The notes under the pieces were generated by a model, which saw only the letters and a list, made by a program, of their open reading frames with translations, did not search any database and was not told the origin of the DNA. From NCBI GenBank assembly GCA_020080175.1, contig JAGHQL010000217.1, positions 1-39,687 of the forward strand: a DNA stretch of 39,687 nucleotides, given 5' to 3'. Both the position numbers and the translations under genes were made by a program. The DNA comes from Glutinoglossum americanum (lineage: Eukaryota > Ascomycota > Geoglossomycetes > Geoglossales > Geoglossaceae). Within the stretch, counting starts at the first letter, position 1, and every line of letters begins with the position of its first letter. Of the stretch, positions 30,128-39,687 are shown in pieces.

Positions 30128-32272
30128 TCAATCGAATCCCTCGAATTCATCATCGTTCTGCTCGTCACCTTTATTATTTACCAGCAATTTTCTTCTTTTG
30201 ACCTCTTCGATCATCCTCTCTAGTTTCTCATTCTCTGCCCTCTCTGCCGGCGTCATCTTCTCAAGTCTCTCTTGCTCACGTCTTTTTCTTTTCTTCTCCC
30301 TCCTCACTTCCTTCCTTGCCTGTTGCTCCGTCTGATTGCTCCATGCTGAGACCTCCTTCTTCCTGTCCTTTCTTGGTGCTGCTACATCACCATTCTCCTT
30401 CGGTTTCCTTGCTTCTTCTAGAGCGGTAATTCTCGCCTTTTCACGCAGTTTGTCCTTGTACGCAAACCGATCCATATCTAGCCCCACGACTCCCAGGTCT
30501 CGACTGCCCTCCCACCCTTTCAACTCTGGCATTCGGGGCAACTTCACCAGACCCCATGCACGCCCTAGTTCATCCCAATGTAGGTCTGCAATACGAAATA
30601 TGCTGCTGGCTTGATGTTTGCTGTAACTTCTCACCCAGCTGACGAAAGCTCGCTGGCCTTTATCGTGGAGAGCACGGTCAGCTAGCACAAGACTCCGCAT
30701 GGTAGCGGTGGCTGTGTCAGCGTCCGCATCGCTAACTAAGATAGAAGATAATCCGAGTGGCGCGACGGGGGTTTTCCGAACTTCAAGGAATAGTATGTAG
30801 CCCTCTTCGCGCCCAGGTTGCAGGAATATAACGCTAAGGCCCTTCCTTCCGGCGCGGCCAGCACGACCACAGCGATGAAGGAAGGCCTTTGGATCAGTGG
30901 GGGGGTCGAGCTGCACTACGAGGTCGACCTGTGGAATGTCTAGACCCCGCGCAGCAACATCAGTGGTAAGAAGGATAGCGGGTTCGACAGTGCTGGCAAA
31001 GCGGGAGAAGTTCTTCTGGCGGACCTGTGGTGGGTGTTTTCCGTGAAGTGGGAGGAGAGTAAAGGGCTGACCATTGGGCGAGGGTAAGACGCTCGGGAGG
31101 AGATGCTGAAAGTAGTCTACAGCTGCACACGTGGAAAGGTATAGGATTGTTTTATGGGGCGTTGAAGGGAGGTTTGAGAGGAGACGTGAAAGAGCGGGCA
31201 GCTTATGACTGGGTGGTGTTAGGTGATAGGACATTTGGAGGCTGGAGATATCAGAAACGTTAGTGCGTATCTTTGTGATATACAGCCCAGTTTGGTCTTA
31301 CCTGGCGGGTGTTCTTCTATCTTCACCTCCCCCGACACCTTTTACCTTGACAGCAATCTTAACGGGGTTTCTTAAACCCACCATCACAATCTCTCCAACT
31401 GCCTCACTGACACTTGCGCTGAACAGACCTGTGCGTCGTTGCTTAGGAAGCCTAGCCAGGATCTTTTGCAAGTCATCTTTGAAGCCGAGGTCAAGTAGCC
31501 TATCTGCTTCATCTAACACCAACACTTCAAACGATGACTGAGGGCAATGTACGTGTGGAGATGATAGGAGCTCGAGTAGCCGTCCTGGGGTAGAAATGAG
31601 CAGATTCGGGGATTTCTGGAGGAAGTAGGCAAGGTCTTGGGCAGGAGTCGTGGTTCCCCCGAGTAATAGTTGCGGGACGACTTTAAGGGTTGAAGGTGGA
31701 TGCAGAGCAGCCTCTGATGCCTTGGAGTCTTCACTGCCTTCGTCTGGTGGCTTGAGCGCTGCGGCCGAAGGGCCATGAAAGGCCAAGAGCGAAAGAAGGA
31801 TAGTGTGTATTTGCGTTGCTAGCTCTCTAAATGACAATTGAGCAACGGCACTGGATTAGAAACATACATGTAGTATACGTACCTTGTAGGGGACACAATA
31901 ATAGCTCCTATATGGTGTTTCCTTATAGGGTCATCCAACCGCAGCAACCTCTCGACTATTGGTATCAGAAACGCCAACGTTTTTCCACTGCCCGTTACTG
32001 CCTACAAGCTCCGATGGTTAGTTAAGAATCTCGAGACCCCTAAAAGTAGGTGCATATTTACTCACTTCTACAACTACGTCTTTATGTCCCATGAAGAGCG
32101 GTATCGTCGAGGCTTGGACTGGTGTCATACGTTCGAAACCCATACTCGACACAGCGTCCAGGATCCATTCTGAGAGTGAAGGCGTAAGCGCTTCCCAGGA
32201 TCTTTGAGTGCTTGATGCTGGCTTTACGGCCGCTTCATTTGGGGTCTTTGCAGGCATTGCCGGACTCAGCAT
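30128..32272 (-). CDS. SPB4: ATP-dependent RNA helicase Spb4 (DEAD box, DDX55 family)
   Basis: Exons 32272-32066, 32001-31883, 31826-31302 and 31241-30128, giving 654 residues. Helicase motifs appear in order: Q motif [13 protein letters not shown], motif I AVTGSGKT (from residue 70), Ia PTRELA, TPGRL, II DEAD (about 214), III SAS, IV-like [43 protein letters not shown]. After the helicase core come the Spb4-type C-terminal domain ([20 protein letters not shown] and [21 protein letters not shown]) and a Lys/Arg/Glu-rich coiled tail. Spb4 acts in the nucleolus in 27S pre-rRNA processing and 60S assembly. The start at 32272 is the first Met; a second Met five codons on is equally possible. It is divergent from DGK1. 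Confidence 0.96.
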
Positions 32273-32886
32273 TAGTTCGCGGACGAAACATTTGAATATT
32301 GGTCTTTAGCTAGAGTCGAGAGAATCCTTATCATCACGTGCACAGACTTTAGCTACCTCACATCTGCAATTTAGAAAAGTATCTGTTTAGTGAGGCAGTA
32401 TGAGTATGTATTTATTTTATATCGAACAATTTCAGTACGTTGAGGCTTCAACCCCCATCACATGTTGACGGATGATGTGGAAAAAATTCGTATCCTCGCG
32501 AAAATTCATAGCGAGTAATCATCGAGTCCAAATAGTTCATCTTAACCTACGAAAACTTACACCGTGTCCCGATCCACATCCCTCTGCTCCCTTTGTCACA
32601 TAGCAGAGTGGCATCTCCAGATCTCTCCTACCATGCTGCGCAGCAGTGTAACTTGCACACTCCTGCAACAGTCTCTCAGGTGGAGCTAATAGCTCATTCG
32701 CCAACATTTTCAGGTATTGTCGTCGGGCCAGTCGCGATAACGCCGGATCTGCGCAACTCCGATAATCTCCACTCCTTCACTTGTTTATTTCGTTGCGCCG
32801 GCTCCAGGCGTCCTGTTTCTGGCCTTATACGTCTTCCTCCTCTGCCCCCTTGGCTTCTTGTTTGCGCGACTTTTCCCTCGAGAGAT
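32273..32886. promoter_or_regulatory. Divergent region, SPB4 / DGK1
   Basis: 614 bp between start codons. The plus-strand frame of DGK1 stays open across the right third (from 32593) but has no ATG there, so it is taken as 5' UTR. No TATA box or repeat stands out. Confidence 0.45.
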
Positions 32887-34137
32887 ATGGCTTCTGGTAC
32901 ACGCAGCCGCAGCCAGATTCCAGGCACGCCTCGCGTCATCTCGCCATCACCAACACCTTCGGAGAGCGGGGATCAAGCAAATGGTAGCTACTTTGGGCCA
33001 ACCACACGATCAGCATCAAAGAGAGTTGCTTCGCCTTCAGCAATAGACGAAGGGAATGAAGTCGATGATTGGGATGTTTCGGACTCGGGTCTTGAGAGGT
33101 CGAGGACGAGAAGTCGGAGCCCTGTTATCGCGGCAAGGCGAAGAAGAAAAAGCGGCTATTCTGTGCAAAAGCCTACTGTCTCCAAGAAAGGTGGGGAAAT
33201 AGTGGTTGCGAACGGCAAGTCAAATGGACATTTGGTGCCACCTAGAACGATATCGAGTTACTGGCGGGATATTAGTCGGAGTCCAAGTCCCTTGGGCCTG
33301 ATACCTATCCATAGGCACTGGCGCTCTTTCGTAAGTCTTCTATGGCTCACTCAAAATGATTTCACCTTAGAGTTCAAGCTGATTGTATGCGATCCTTTAC
33401 AGGTACACCGCCATGAAGTTCCTCGCAAAGCCCTCCATCTCTCCATCGGGTTCGTCACACTTTATCTCTACACTAACGGCACCCAAACATCTACCATTCA
33501 CCCTTGGCTCTTTGCCGCCTTAGTCCCTATCGCTGTAACCGACTACCTCCGCCACGACTCTCCAGGCTTCAACCGCTTTTACATTCGTGTCCTCGGTGCT
33601 CTGATGCGGGAGAGCGAAGTCGATGGCTGGAATGGTGTTATATGGTACCTTCTGGGTGCCTGGATCGTCCTGCGATTCTTCCCCAAGGACGTCGGCGTCA
33701 TGGGCGTTCTGCTGCTTAGTTGGTGCGATACCGCCGCTAGCACATTCGGCCGCCTCTTCGGCCGATACACCCCACGTATCCGTCGTGGCAAATCGCTTGC
33801 TGGATCGCTGGCGGCGTGCCTTGTCGGTGTGGCTACAGCTGCTGCGTTTTGGGGTTGGCTAGTACCGAGCGTCGGCCCGTTTTCAGACGATCCACCCAAC
33901 GCGTTCATGTTCACTGGAAAGCTTACCCTGCCGACCAGCGCAAGAGAGTTACTTGGATTTAGTGAGAGCCAGGGAGTATTGACTGGCACTCTGGCGCTCT
34001 GGGTTATGAGCTTGTGGACTGGGCTTGTGGGTGCGGTGAGCGAGGTCGTGGACCTCTGGGGCTGGGATGATAACCTCACTATCCCGGTACTTAGTGGGAT
34101 GGGGATTTGGGGTTTCTTAAAGGTGTTTGGTGGGTAA
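32887..34137 (+). CDS. DGK1: CTP-dependent diacylglycerol kinase (Dgk1 family), ER membrane
   Basis: Exons 32887-33330 and 33403-34137, giving 392 residues. Dgk1 phosphorylates diacylglycerol with CTP to make phosphatidate at the ER and nuclear envelope, opposing the phosphatidate phosphatase Pah1. The N-terminal 145 residues are Ser/Arg-rich and disordered (RTRSRSP, RRRRKSGY), probably phosphoregulated. The catalytic domain begins HRHEVPRKALHLSIGFVTLY, with the conserved PRK-LH, and continues through FFPKDVGVMGVLLLSWCDTAASTFGRLFGR, a cytidylyltransferase-like signature, and several hydrophobic segments. The ATG at 32887 is the first in frame; the frame upstream has none. The intron is 72 nt, a multiple of three and free of stops, so retention would add 24 residues just before the catalytic domain. 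Confidence 0.9.
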   Translation: MASGTRSRSQIPGTPRVISPSPTPSESGDQANGSYFGPTTRSASKRVASPSAIDEGNEVDDWDVSDSGLERSRTRSRSPVIAARRRRKSGYSVQKPTVSKKGGEIVVANGKSNGHLVPPRTISSYWRDISRSPSPLGLIPIHRHWRSFVSLLWLTQNDFTLEFKLIVCDPLQVHRHEVPRKALHLSIGFVTLYLYTNGTQTSTIHPWLFAALVPIAVTDYLRHDSPGFNRFYIRVLGALMRESEVDGWNGVIWYLLGAWIVLRFFPKDVGVMGVLLLSWCDTAASTFGRLFGRYTPRIRRGKSLAGSLAACLVGVATAAAFWGWLVPSVGPFSDDPPNAFMFTGKLTLPTSARELLGFSESQGVLTGTLALWVMSLWTGLVGAVSEVVDLWGWDDNLTIPVLSGMGIWGFLKVFGG

Positions 34138-34918
34138 AAGACGGGCAGGGGTTAACAAGAAGATAGTGATCTGAAGAACAGGACATTTCTGATCTGCGAT
34201 CTTCCTTAGAGCGCCTATTTCATTCCTCGTTAGCCGGCGTTTGGGACACTCAAGAAGCAGACTGGATAGAGTAGTATCTCCAGTTTCGCAACCATTTTCA
34301 CCCCTCTACCCTTGTAATGCACGGTGTCCGGAAATGTGGTATGGTTTCGTTGATGTGTGCATGCATGTATGTACATTAGTCGTAGAAGATGAAAGATGGA
34401 TCAAGAAAGATCCGAATACACACTCGGGTGAAAATTCTGTTCTGGAAGGTTTCGATGGTAAACTTTAGCCGTAGGTACTGAATCTAATGACTCAGACACA
34501 CGTCTAAGCCTTAGCAGACTGTGAGACGATGCAAGCCATACTGGGAATATGCTGTACTCTTACGCCGCTGATCGACTGCAGGACGAGTGGTTTCCTTGGA
34601 AGGCCGAAGAACCGTACAAGGCTACTCAAGACGGTTTAACGAACATTAACAGAAAAATCCGCCAGAAGCGGTCCTGCCTGGTGTTGTTCCTGTGGGTAAG
34701 GAGATGCTTATGCTTACATCCTAACCTTCAGCACTCTTCCACCCCAGCCATACATACACTTGACGTGATACACGAGCAGTCTTCCTTTGCCACACACCCA
34801 TTACTTACAATCTAACCGTACCAGTCAAGACACTACATACATGCTCCATCTTATTCCAACAGCTCACTTCAGAGTAGACCAAGGGCAACCAACAAAACAC
34901 TCTTCCTCAAGATCACAC
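34138..34918. other. Intergenic, about 0.8 kb
   Basis: DGK1 3' flank and upstream region of the possible short gene at 34919. No convincing gene or repeat is seen. Confidence 0.5.
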
Positions 34919-35383
34919 ATGAAGCGTAATCACGATGAAAAGAAGTTCTCTTTCGAGAATGAAGACCATCAAAAATTGCGCCGACAAGGTGCCCGAAGGC
35001 AACTTGAGCTTGATCGTCGCCGCGATGTGCAATGCAGGACTTTCAAACTGGCAATCCGCATGCTTGAGCGCGGACGCCTCAACAAGGTAAGTATGAAGAG
35101 AAAAGAGGAAAAGGGTCAAAAGGCGGGAGGAGGAGAGGCCTTATATACCCATGGGTTTGCCGGGTAACGCATGTTGAAATCTGCCAAGAAAACGTCCGGG
35201 AAATTAAAGGCCGGGCTTTTCTTTCCCGTTCTGGGCTAGCTCCGAGTTTCACTCCCTTTTCGGACTTGTCCATAGAGAGTCACAGCTAAGGTCACGGGCA
35301 AAGTCACGGGCAAAGTCACGGGTAAAGTCACGCGTCAAATCACGGGTAAGGCTAGCCACTTCAGTCAAGGCAAATCGCAATGA
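34919..35383 (+). CDS. Possible short two-exon gene with VTGK repeats (91 aa)
   Basis: Exon 1 (34919-35086) encodes a basic, charged helix-like segment (MKRNHDEKKFSFENEDHQKL..., ending AIRMLERGRLNK) and stops at a strong donor, GTAAGTATG. A CATAG acceptor at 35275 opens exon 2 (35276-35383) in phase 0, reading VTAKVTGKVTGKVTGKVTRQ and then ITGKASHFSQGKSQ before TGA. The two phase-0 sites leave the frame open on both sides, which is the main support. The intron would be 189 nt, longer than most here. The repeats come from a 12-bp direct repeat. No homologue is recognised; it could be a chance frame or a young gene. Confidence 0.3.
35290..35350 (+). repeat. 12-bp direct repeats, five imperfect copies
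   Basis: Five successive units of the form AAAGTCACGGGC/T, the fourth with CGCGT and the fifth with ATCACGGGT. The 12-bp period keeps a reading frame (VTGK). The array lies between SNF12 and the upstream region and could also act as a cluster of binding sites (GTCACG) for the SNF12 promoter, 160-220 bp before its ATG. Confidence 0.8.
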
Positions 35384-35506
35384 ATTATTGCACCCTTGAT
35401 TCGATTGCGACCTTGCCGTGTACCGTGAACCCTCTCCGCGCGCACTGGTTCAAGTGCTCGTTAACAAATCAAGCACGAAGAGACAAACTGCCAAGACGCA
35501 ATCAAT

Positions 35507-37311
35507 ATGATGAACGCACCGATGCAGTCGCAATATCGCGGCCACACGCAGCAAACCCCTGTCCAACGCTCTCCTCACAACCCTTCAGGCCCACGACGCG
35601 GTCCAGGTTCGTCCCCTTTCATTCCTTCTACTTCTTTTCCCATCTGGATTGTAGGGTCGATTCCTCTCTGACGCCGTTGCTTATCACGCAGGTCCAATGA
35701 TATCATCCTCACATCCGCAAGTTGCACTCACGCCCGCTCAGCAGCAGGCTCAGCAGCAGGCTGCGGCGCAAGAACGAGAGCTTGCGAAACGGAGAAGTCG
35801 CAAGCCGACGGATAAGAATATTCCCGATGGCGTGGAGGATGTGATCGTTGGAGATGGTGTCAAGAGATATCGAGAGCTAAGGGAAGTCGAGCGGAGATTG
35901 GATGCCGCGATGATGCGGAAAAGGCTGGATATCCAGGATTCCGTGAATAGGAACGTGAAGGTGCGTTTGCTGGTGTATATACATGTGTTGCAGGAATGCT
36001 AATTGGGCTGTGTTTGGTGTAGAGACACAAAACTATGCGCATCTGGATCTCAAATACGGCTGAGAACCAACCATGGCAAGCTAATTCCCTTGATGAGAAT
36101 GCGTTCGACTTTAGCACTGGAATTGAGGCTACATACAAAGTGAGGATTGAGGGAAGACTTCTTGATGATGAAGACGACAAAGATGTGTCTGATAGTGAAG
36201 ACTCAGAGGATGAGAAAGATGCCGCCGACGGGGATGGCGATGCAATGGATGAAAGCAATGCAGAGGCGAAGTCCAAGGAAACAGCTAAACCGCCACCCCT
36301 CGCTCCGCAACCCCGGAAGAAGCTCCCTCACTTCTTCAAATACATTACCATCGAACTCGACCGCTCCAAGACCCTCCAAGCCGATGCAACCACACAAATA
36401 GAATGGAAGAAGCCTCCCCAGCAAGCCGGAGCGACCAGCCTTCCCCTAGCCGCCGACTTTGACTGTCTCGAGTTCGAGCGCAAAGGCGACGAGAACATCA
36501 ACTGTACTGTCAATCTCGTCAGGGACGAGAACCCCGAGCGTCATCGTCTGAGCAAGGAGTTGGCAGAGGTGTTGGATACGGATGAGGAGACGAGGGCGGG
36601 GGTTGTGATGGGGGTTTGGGAGTACGTGAAGACGATGGGGTTGCAGGAGGACGAGGAGAAGAGGGGTGTTAGGTGCGACGAGCGATTGAGGGCTGTGAGT
36701 TTTTTTCTTTCTCTTGGCGTGATGGGATAACCTGGCGATGAAGGAAAGAAGGCGCCCTGTGCTGACGAGACGCCTTGTGCCAGATCTTCAAGCAGGACAC
36801 CGTCTACTTTCCTCAAATCCCTGACCTCATTCTCCCCCACCTCTCGCCCCTCCCCCCCCTCCAACTCCCCTACACGATCCGCGTCGACCCGCACTACCAC
36901 ACCTCCACCCCGATGCCGACGCCGACGATCTACGACGTCCTCGTCCCCCTCGACGACCCCCTCCGCACGCGCATGGCGGCCATATTAACCTCCCCAACGT
37001 ACCCCGCCACCCTCCGCACGCTCGCCTCGCTCGACGACACGCTCTCGCACCTGGTCCAGGCCATTGCCCACAGTCGAGCGAAGCACGGGTTCTTCGAGGC
37101 GATGGGGAGAGACCCCGCGGGGTTTCTGAGCAGGTGGGGCGGCAGCCAGAGGAGGGATCTGGAGGTCATCCTCGGGGAGGCGACAAGGGGCGGCGGGGAA
37201 GACGGGAGTGCTGGAGGAGAGGAGTGGAGGCGAGGTGGAAAGGGAGGGGTCTGGGGGAGCGAGGGCGTCAGGGAGAGCGTGGGGCTGTGGTTGGCGAAGG
37301 GGGGAAGGTGA
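35507..37311 (+). CDS. SNF12: SWI/SNF (or RSC) remodelling complex subunit, SWIB domain, Snf12/SMARCD family
   Basis: Exons 35507-35606, 35692-35960, 36023-36694 and 36784-37311, giving 522 residues. The N-terminus is Gln/Pro-rich (MMNAPMQSQYRGHTQQTP, later AQQQAQQQAAAQ). A family-typical coiled segment follows: RRSRKPTDKNIPDGVEDVI, ERRLDAAMMRKRLDIQD. Next are HKTMRIWISNTAENQPW, an acidic linker (DDEDDKDVSDSEDSEDEKD, about 170-200), FKYITIELDR and the SWIB/MDM2 fold (about 285-375: LSKELAEVLDTDEETRAGVV, VWEYVKTMGLQ, CDERLRAIF). The subunit is a structural part of the chromatin remodelling complex in the nucleus. Fungi carry two relatives (Snf12 and Rsc6); I favour Snf12/Ssr3 but cannot separate them firmly. 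The last 50 residues are Gly/Trp/Arg-rich and may be poorly conserved. Confidence 0.9.
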
Positions 37312-38289
37312 GGTGAGGTGGGGTATCGGTATCTGGTAGGTTTTGGCTGGTCGGGAATTGTGTGTGTGCGTGTGGGATTGGGAATAACATGGGCCTCTTT
37401 TTTTTTTTTTTTTTATATTTCTCGCTGTATCACTACTACTGCTACTGCTGCTACATGGGAGATCTTTTCTTGAAAAAAAAAAGGAGGAAGACATGCGGTG
37501 CGGAGTAGAGAGAGTAGAGAAAGTAGAGCGAGTAGAGAGAATATAGAGAAAAGATCGGAGAAGATCAGAGAAGATCAAACTCGGGAAATATGGAATTAAT
37601 CGATTAATTGATTGATTGATGGATTGATTGGTTGGCGGGTTGGATGGATGGATGGGATCAGTCACTGGACGAGTCATGCATTTCGCACCTGCAGCCGCGA
37701 CAAAGGCAGAGCAAAGAGCACAGAGCAAAGAGCAGAGAGTAGAAGAGGCAGCCAGCAGCTTAGGCAGAAGCCAGAAGTCGTAGAGTCAGACTGGAGGAGT
37801 GAAAGGGTCGATGGGTCGGCGAGTTGATAAGTTGATGAGATGCATCGACCGTCGTACGCGTCGATACATATACAACTCGGGGGTTGTTCACTCGAGCGTA
37901 ACTTGTAGTCCAGTCCCTTTGGACAACGCTTCGTTTCGCTTGACTCTCTCTGGTTCCTCAACAAACCCAACCCTCCCAGGGAGGAAACAACTTCTTTCTC
38001 TCGGTGCGAAGCTGGAGCTGGAGGTCTCTCTCTCTCTCTCTCTGCCTGGAGACTTTCTGCCAAGTACGAGGGTTTTAATCTACCGGCGTGAGAGAAAACC
38101 GGTGAGGCATTCTCGAATATACCGGAGTGACTTGGTACATACATCTAGGCCATCTAGACGTTTTACCCGCACCACAAACAACCCGACAAACTACGACAAA
38201 CTACGACAACAGCAGCAGCAACTGCAACAGCAACAAAACCCACCCCGCGACTTTCTCTCTAGAGCCAACGAACACACCAAATACAAGCC
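37312..38289. other. Intergenic, about 1 kb, microsatellite-rich
   Basis: No gene is supported. It contains a poly-T run (about 37398-37414), AGTAGAG-type repeats (37504-37545), GATT/GATG repeats (37600-37655), AGAGCAAAG-type repeats (37690-37740), a CT run (38024-38042) and CAGCAA repeats (38207-38236). The last two probably lie in the 5' UTR of the TLC-domain gene. Confidence 0.6.
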
Positions 38290-39442
38290 ATGCACGACCC
38301 CTTCCCCCTCCCCCCCCCGCCCATCCTCCAACACCTCACCGCCCCCCTCTCCCGCCTCCTCTCCCTCCCCACCCTCCCCCTCCACGCCCACGAAGTCCTC
38401 CTGGCCTACGCCCTCTACCTGACCACGCAGCTCTACATCTCGCCGCGCCTCTCCACGCGCCTGTTCCCCGCCATCTACCCGCGGCTCGCGCCCAAGACGC
38501 GGCTGAACTGGGACGTGCACGTCGTGTCGCTGCTGCAGAGCACGCTGATCAACGGGCTGGCGCTGTGGGTCATGTGGAGCGACGGGGAGAGGGCCGGCAT
38601 GGGCCAGCGCGAGAGGGTGTGGGGGTATACGGGCGCCGGGGGCATGATTCAGGGGTTCGCGGCGGGGTATTTCTTGTGGGATCTGGGCGTCAGTTTGTGG
38701 TATCTGGACGTCTTTGGGGTGGGGTTGTTGGCGCATGCCGTGAGCGCGTTGGTGGTGTTTTCGTTGGGGTTTGTGAGTACAAGTCTCGTTGTCTCTTCTC
38801 CTTCTTCTTCTTCTTCTTCTCCTCCTCTTCCCTCTTCCCTCTTCTTCTTACTGGAACCGGGGAGAGGCTAACGCGTAACCACCACAGAGGCCCTTCGTCA
38901 ACTACTACGGCCCAACCTTCATCCTCTACGAGCTCTCCTCTCCCTTTTTGAACTTCCACTGGTTCTTCGACAAGCTGAACATGACCGGCTCCCGCGCCCA
39001 ACTCTACAACGGCCTACTCCTCCTCTTCACGTTCTTCGGCTGCCGTCTCGTGTGGGGCACCTACCAATCCGTGCGCGTGTACCAGGACGTCTGGTCCGCC
39101 CTCCAGTACCCGGGTCCCCACAACTACAACAACAGCTCGTACCCGGACCACGACGGGAGCAAGGACGCCGCCGAGATGATGCGGTTCGCGGGCGACCAGC
39201 GCATCCCGGTTTGGCTGGCGGTTACGTACCTGGGCTCGAACATCCTGCTGAACACGTTGAATTTTTATTGGTTCGGTAAGATGATCGAGGCGGTCCGGAA
39301 GCGGTTCTCGAAGAAGGCCCCCGGCAAGGAGGAGGGGAAGGAGAAGGAGGTCGTGGAGCTGGTGGAGGGCGTGGAGTTGATCGATGGGGAGTGTATCTCC
39401 GTCGAGGAGAGGAAGGGGGAGGTCAGGCGGCGGAAGGCGTAG
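38290..39442 (+). CDS. TLC-domain membrane protein
   Basis: Exons 38290-38772 and 38888-39442, giving 345 residues. The intron begins GTGAGT and carries a TTC/CTT-rich tract; its acceptor is CCACAG. Hydrophobic segments alternate with short loops, in the pattern of TLC (TRAM-LAG1-CLN8) proteins: AHEVLLAYALYLTTQLYISP, VHVVSLLQSTLINGLALWVM, then GFAAGYFLWDLGVSLWYLDV, AHAVSALVVFSLGF, FVNYYGPTFILYELSSPFLN with FHWFFDKLN, and LLLLFTFFGCRLVWG. The motif order (FxxGYFxWD, then YELSxPFLNxHW) is that of the TMEM56/TLCD4 branch, not of ceramide synthases, which carry a fuller Lag1 motif. It probably acts in lipid transport or sensing in the ER; the substrate is unknown. The C-terminal tail is Lys/Glu-rich (KKAPGKEEGKEKE) and cytosolic. 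Confidence 0.88.
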
Positions 39443-39687
39443 AGATTTGATTGATTGATCCGGACTTGCACCTTTTTTTCCCCTTTTTTTTTATCTATTC
39501 CGTTCCCTCCCCCTTCTATAAAGCCCACTCCACAGACCCCAAACCCTGCCCTACCCTACCCTACCCCAAGAAGAGGAGAAAAGAAGAAAAGAAAAAAAAA
39601 ATCGACACCCGCTTCCTTGCTCACCTCTCCCCAACCAACCAACCCATCACCTCCGCCGAGAGAGAAAGTAACATACCCCCCCCCCCC
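39443..39687. other. 3' flank of the TLC gene, window end
   Basis: T- and C-rich DNA with four CCTAC units (39548-39567), a poly-A tract (39592-39600) and a terminal C-run. No gene is seen. Confidence 0.6.

Noticed and set aside
32593-32886. N-terminal extension of DGK1
   Set aside because: The extended frame has no ATG before 32887; it starts at TTG and is more likely 5' UTR.
39548-39567. CCTAC repeats as telomeric DNA
   Set aside because: The unit is five bases, not the CCCTAA typical of filamentous ascomycetes, and there are only four copies.
1-39687. CRISPR array, transposase, reverse transcriptase or capsid gene
   Set aside because: No array of identical repeats with unique spacers and no mobile-element protein motif was seen in the frames read; the tandem arrays found lack spacer structure.

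Overview
The window reads as nuclear DNA of a filamentous ascomycete (Pezizomycotina). Genes are dense and single-copy. Introns are short (about 43-190 nt), with GTANGT-type donors, CTAAC/CTGAC branch points near the acceptor and YAG acceptors. The gene set (Nop58, Vma6, Prs, RpS0, uS15m, Spb4, Dgk1, Snf12, a UBC-PARP fusion) is typical of ascomycetes. The class cannot be fixed from the sequence alone. Both ends of the window run into C-rich homopolymer tracts. Most gene models were rebuilt by hand by joining exons at splice sites that keep frame; none of this has been checked against transcripts.

Layout. 1-353 is the 3' end of an unidentified gene (+). 828-2661 (-) is an unrecognised six-exon gene with three tandemly duplicated mini-exons. 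4153-4560 (-) is a small single-pass membrane protein. 5162-5618 holds two tRNA-like elements with A and B boxes. 5620-6822 (-) is a COG7-like Golgi tether subunit, divergent from 7713-11449 (+), an E2 ubiquitin-conjugating/PARP fusion. 13121-13691 (-) is RNA polymerase III subunit C17 and 14007-16044 (-) is NOP58, head-to-head with VMA6 (16277-17561, +). 18861-20295 (+) is a PRPP synthetase with a large internal insert. 21944-23100 (-) is ribosomal protein RpS0, head-to-head with mitochondrial uS15m (23362-24424, +). 25297-28355 (+) is a long disordered protein of unknown role, followed by a 79-bp tandem repeat array. 30128-32272 (-) is the DEAD-box helicase SPB4, divergent from DGK1 (32887-34137, +). 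34919-35383 (+) is a possible short two-exon gene with VTGK repeats. 35507-37311 (+) is an SNF12/SMARCD-type SWIB protein. 38290-39442 (+) is a TLC-domain membrane protein.

Functionally the middle of the window is rich in ribosome production: Pol III (C17), box C/D snoRNP (Nop58), nucleotide supply (Prs), 40S (RpS0), mitoribosome (uS15m) and 60S assembly (Spb4). Several of these sit in divergent pairs over short shared promoters. This clustering is an observation; co-regulation is inferred.

The least explained features are the exon-duplication cassette in the first complete gene, the pair of tRNA-like elements, the two unrelated intergenic tandem repeats (about 225 bp and 79 bp units), and the departure of the PARP domain from the usual H-Y-E triad.
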